A stretch of DNA of 9,931 nt from UBA6136 sp046305255 (GTDB taxonomy: Bacteria; Pseudomonadota; Gammaproteobacteria; Methylococcales; Methylococcaceae). Below are positions 7,657 to 9,931 of this stretch, piece after piece (positions within the stretch are counted from its first letter, which is position 1; each line of letters opens with the position of its first letter). The DNA lies in the NCBI GenBank assembly GCA_046305255.1, contig JBKCCF010000064.1, positions 1 to 9,931 on the forward strand, read 5' to 3'. The position numbers and the translations under genes are program-made. The notes beneath the pieces are model-generated. The model made no database searches. It saw only the letters and a program-made list of their open reading frames with translations, and was not told where the DNA came from.

Positions 7657-8636
7657 GCCTGGGTTTCATGCAACCCTGGGCCTTGTTACTGGCGGGTTTT
7701 GCGCTGACCCCCTGGTTCCGGCGAGGTCAAGACAGCCTGCAGTATTCCAGTATCGCAATGCTGCCTGAGGATAACCTTTCCATATGGATAGACCGGGGGC
7801 TACGCGGGGCCGGGAGCGCTGCCGTACTGATGCTGGTGTTCGGAATAGCCGGCCCCTATCTGCGCGAGCAATGGGTGGATCGCATGGGTACCGGCGCCCA
7901 CATCGTGCTGCTGCTTGATCGCAGCAGTAGCATGAACGATAACTTCACCGGCAGACACATGGGTGCACGCAGCAGCGAATCCAAAAGCGCGGTGGCTCGC
8001 GACTTGCTGTCGGAATTCGTCGGGCGCAGGCCGCATGACATTTTTGCGATGGTCGGTTTTGCCGCGGCCCCGATCTACCTCATGCCACTGACTGATGATC
8101 ATGTCGCCATTCAGGCGGCCATTGCTGCGGCGGGTGCACGGGGGCATGGTGTGACCAGCATGGCCCCGGGTCTTGCCATGGCCCTCGATTTTTTCAGCGG
8201 CAAGCCGATGACCGGCGCACGCATCATACTGCTGGTCTCCGATGGCGCTGCACAAATTGACGATGTCACCCGCGACCGGTTGCGTCAGTGGTTTCAGGAG
8301 ACACGCAGCAGTCTGTACTGGATTTATCTCCGCAATCCGACCAGCGCCCCGCTGTCGGAAAAACCCGCGAACCCCAATGAAAGTCAAACCCCCGAGTATT
8401 TCCTCAACCACTACTTTCAGACCCTGGGTGTGCCCTACCGTGCTTTCGAGGCCGAAAACCCGGACGCGATGCAACGCGCTATCAGTGCAGTCGAGGCCCT
8501 GGAAAATCAGCCCATCAAGTACCGCGAGCAGCGCCCACGCCAGGACTTGTCAGCCGTCTGTTTCGCCGTAGCGCTCGGCCTGATGCTCTTGCTGTTGGCT
8601 GCCAAAACCCTGGAGGTGCGATCGTGGCACGCCTGA
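7653..8636 (+). CDS. mxaC: MxaC-like von Willebrand factor A domain membrane protein
   Basis: A 327-residue protein with hydrophobic segments at about 6-20 and 52-69, a VWA domain (about 82-275) and a C-terminal membrane helix (about 300-317). Arginines after the first segment suggest a cytoplasmic loop, which would place the VWA domain in the periplasm. The metal-binding MIDAS site looks intact: D89-x-S91-x-S93 in LLLDRSSSM, a threonine at 168 (GVTSM) and D197 in LVSDGA. The layout resembles BatA-type proteins, but the order mxaA-VWA-mxaK-VWA identifies it as MxaC. It probably takes part in assembling or metal-loading methanol dehydrogenase; its exact job is not established. The GTG start shares GTGA with the mxaA stop (4-nt overlap), which implies translational coupling. 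It overlaps mxaK by 13 nt. Confidence 0.83.
   Translation: MSLGFMQPWALLLAGFALTPWFRRGQDSLQYSSIAMLPEDNLSIWIDRGLRGAGSAAVLMLVFGIAGPYLREQWVDRMGTGAHIVLLLDRSSSMNDNFTGRHMGARSSESKSAVARDLLSEFVGRRPHDIFAMVGFAAAPIYLMPLTDDHVAIQAAIAAAGARGHGVTSMAPGLAMALDFFSGKPMTGARIILLVSDGAAQIDDVTRDRLRQWFQETRSSLYWIYLRNPTSAPLSEKPANPNESQTPEYFLNHYFQTLGVPYRAFEAENPDAMQRAISAVEALENQPIKYREQRPRQDLSAVCFAVALGLMLLLLAAKTLEVRSWHA
8612..8616 (+). promoter_or_regulatory. Ribosome binding site of mxaK (GGAGG)
   Basis: A strong GGAGG lies 7 nt before the GTG at 8624-8626, within the last codons of mxaC. It supports the GTG start and the 13-nt overlap. Confidence 0.75.
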
Positions 8637-9196
8637 TCCTCTATCTGACTTCACGCCTTTCAGCCTCCGTCGTGATCGGGGCTACCCTGGTGTTGACACT
8701 CGGCGGTGCTTCTTACGAGGCCTATGAGTTACGTCGGCTGATCGCTGACAATCAGCGGCTGAATGAACCGGAAAAGATTGGCGTAACGACTAACCTGGCC
8801 CCGGAACTGGCGTTAGCCAAAGCCTTAAGCCTGCAACGGAGCGGCAAACCGCTGGAGGCCATACAGATTTATGGCCCATTGCTGGAACGCGATGATGCTC
8901 ACTTACGGGCGCGGGTTCATTACAACCTGGGGACCCTCTATCTGCAGGATGCCGCAAAACTATGGAAGGAACGCGGCTTGCTTGAGTATGTACGCATCAA
9001 TAATCAACTGGCGGCTGCCAAGGAGAATCTCCACGCAGCGCTGGGACTTGAACCAGGGCTGTGGGATGCTCGCTACAATCTTGAATACGCGTTCCGTATC
9101 ACGCCGCCTCCCAAGGAACAGCCCAAAACCGACTTTCAGGGCTCAAAAAGTAGTGTATTCGCGACGCTACCCAGTATCCCCGGTGGTGGCCCGTGA
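8624..9196 (+). CDS. mxaK: MxaK-like membrane-anchored helical-repeat protein
   Basis: A 190-residue protein with one N-terminal membrane helix (about 13-29) after a basic start, so most of it should be periplasmic. The body is alpha-helical and TPR-like: residues 61-90 (ALAKALSLQRSGKPLEAIQI), 98-111 (VHYNLGTLYLQDAA) and 130-158. The last holds ENLHAALGLEPGLWDARYNL, which closely follows the MxaK pattern of a helix, LDPxxWDARYNLE and then a proline-rich stretch. The tail is proline- and glycine-rich. Mutants of mxaK in Methylobacterium make methanol dehydrogenase lacking calcium, so this is likely a scaffold for the two VWA partners. It starts with GTG behind a good GGAGG and shares GTGA with mxaL. 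A generic TPR protein is the alternative, but the position between two VWA genes fits MxaK. Confidence 0.82.
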   Translation: MARLILYLTSRLSASVVIGATLVLTLGGASYEAYELRRLIADNQRLNEPEKIGVTTNLAPELALAKALSLQRSGKPLEAIQIYGPLLERDDAHLRARVHYNLGTLYLQDAAKLWKERGLLEYVRINNQLAAAKENLHAALGLEPGLWDARYNLEYAFRITPPPKEQPKTDFQGSKSSVFATLPSIPGGGP

Positions 9197-9931
9197 AGCG
9201 GCTAAGGGTCGCCTGGGGCTGGCTAAAAACCCATTGGCGGGTGTTTTTTCTAGCCCTCGCAGCTCTGCTCACACTCAGTGCCCTTGGCAATCCTCAACTA
9301 TCGTTCTCGCGCAAGGCCTATCGCTACAGCTTCGTACTGGACATTACCCAAAGCATGAATGCCCGCGACTACCATCAGGCCGGTCTGCCGGCGGATCGTC
9401 TGGGCTACGCCAAGGCCGCTGTCAGCAGGGTGCTGGAGAGGCTACCCTGCGGTTCAGAGGTGGGAATAGGCCTGTTCACGACCCAGACTGTGCATTTTCT
9501 GTTTGAACCCCTTGAGGTCTGCGGGCATTTCAGTGTGATTGAGGATGTATTGGCACAGGTCGATTGGCGTATGGCATGGTCGGCCGATTCGCATGTCGAA
9601 ATGGGCCTTTATCACGCCCTGAGAGAGCTGAAGAAAAAAGCCAACGGCACCCGACTGGTCTTTATGACCGACGGCCAGGAAACACCGCCGCAAACGGTTC
9701 GCGCCCAGTTTGGCGACAAACCCGGTGCCATCAGAGGTATTGTGGTTGGAGTGGGCGGCCTGAGTCCGGTTACCGTGCCACGGTTTGATCGGGACAATAA
9801 ACTGCAGGGGATATGGCAAAACGCGGATATCGAAAAACCACCGGTATCAAGTACGGTCTATTCCGAAAAGATCGTGACGCGGAACCTGCCTGAGGAAGGC
9901 CCCTACCAGTCCTGGCTTGATGAAGCGCATC
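9193..9931 (+). CDS. mxaL: MxaL-like von Willebrand factor A domain protein (3' end cut by window)
   Basis: 246 codons are visible and the frame is still open at the window end. A basic N-terminus (MKRLRVAWGWLK) and a membrane helix (about 17-31) anchor a periplasmic VWA domain. The MIDAS motif reads D50-I-T52-Q-S54, with threonine where DxSxS normally has serine, and D160 is in FMTDGQE. Patterns such as DRLGYAKAA, LPCGSEVGIGLF, VDWRMAW and SADSHVEMGL fit the MxaL family. Two cysteines, C86 and C110, could pair in the periplasm. MxaL is needed for calcium insertion into methanol dehydrogenase in Methylobacterium. The GTG start overlaps the mxaK stop by 4 nt; only a poor GGTGG lies upstream, so translation probably depends on coupling to mxaK. 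In known clusters mxaD often follows, outside this window. Confidence 0.83.
   Translation, partial: MKRLRVAWGWLKTHWRVFFLALAALLTLSALGNPQLSFSRKAYRYSFVLDITQSMNARDYHQAGLPADRLGYAKAAVSRVLERLPCGSEVGIGLFTTQTVHFLFEPLEVCGHFSVIEDVLAQVDWRMAWSADSHVEMGLYHALRELKKKANGTRLVFMTDGQETPPQTVRAQFGDKPGAIRGIVVGVGGLSPVTVPRFDRDNKLQGIWQNADIEKPPVSSTVYSEKIVTRNLPEEGPYQSWLDEAH

Noticed and set aside
7800..8474. A 224-codon open frame antisense to mxaC
   Set aside because: A shadow of the VWA gene; no family features and no ribosome site of note.
8871..9506. A plus-strand 211-codon frame overlapping mxaK and mxaL
   Set aside because: Both overlapped genes are supported by family motifs and coupled starts; this frame is a composite shadow with no recognisable domain.

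Overview
The window looks like chromosomal DNA of a gammaproteobacterium that probably uses a PQQ-dependent alcohol (methanol) dehydrogenase. The gyrA-serC pairing, a GyrA of the Pseudomonas/E. coli type and a proteobacterial PepN point to that class. Four tail-to-head genes at the right end match the mxaA-mxaC-mxaK-mxaL accessory set of methylotrophs. These assignments come from reading the protein sequences, not from a database search.

Left half, minus strand (1-3838): a tightly packed gyrA-serC-serA block. gyrA (DNA gyrase subunit A) is complete and overlaps serC (phosphoserine aminotransferase) by 17 nt. After a 4-nt gap comes serA (3-phosphoglycerate dehydrogenase), of which only the first 56 codons are inside the window. 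SerA and SerC catalyse consecutive steps of serine synthesis.

Middle (3839-4097): a 259-bp divergent intergenic region. It holds a candidate gyrA promoter with a perfect TATAAT -10 box, a strong 12-bp hairpin in the predicted gyrA mRNA leader, and only a weak candidate promoter for pepN. No RNA gene is recognised there.

Right half, plus strand (4098-9931): pepN (M1 alanyl aminopeptidase) is followed without a gap by mxaA, mxaC, mxaK and mxaL, the last cut by the window end. Neighbouring genes overlap by 29, 4, 13 and 4 nt, so all five are probably co-transcribed and translationally coupled. The predicted topology puts the MxaA N-terminal domain, both VWA domains (MxaC, MxaL) and the MxaK helical-repeat domain in the periplasm, where methanol dehydrogenase matures. 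In Methylobacterium, mxaA, mxaK and mxaL are needed to load calcium into the enzyme. The expected upstream partners (mxaF, J, G, I, the MoxR-type ATPase mxaR and the DUF58 gene mxaS) are not in the window; pepN sits where mxaS would be expected. That relocated or split accessory module is the most interesting point here. There is no sign of a mobile element, CRISPR array, tRNA or rRNA.
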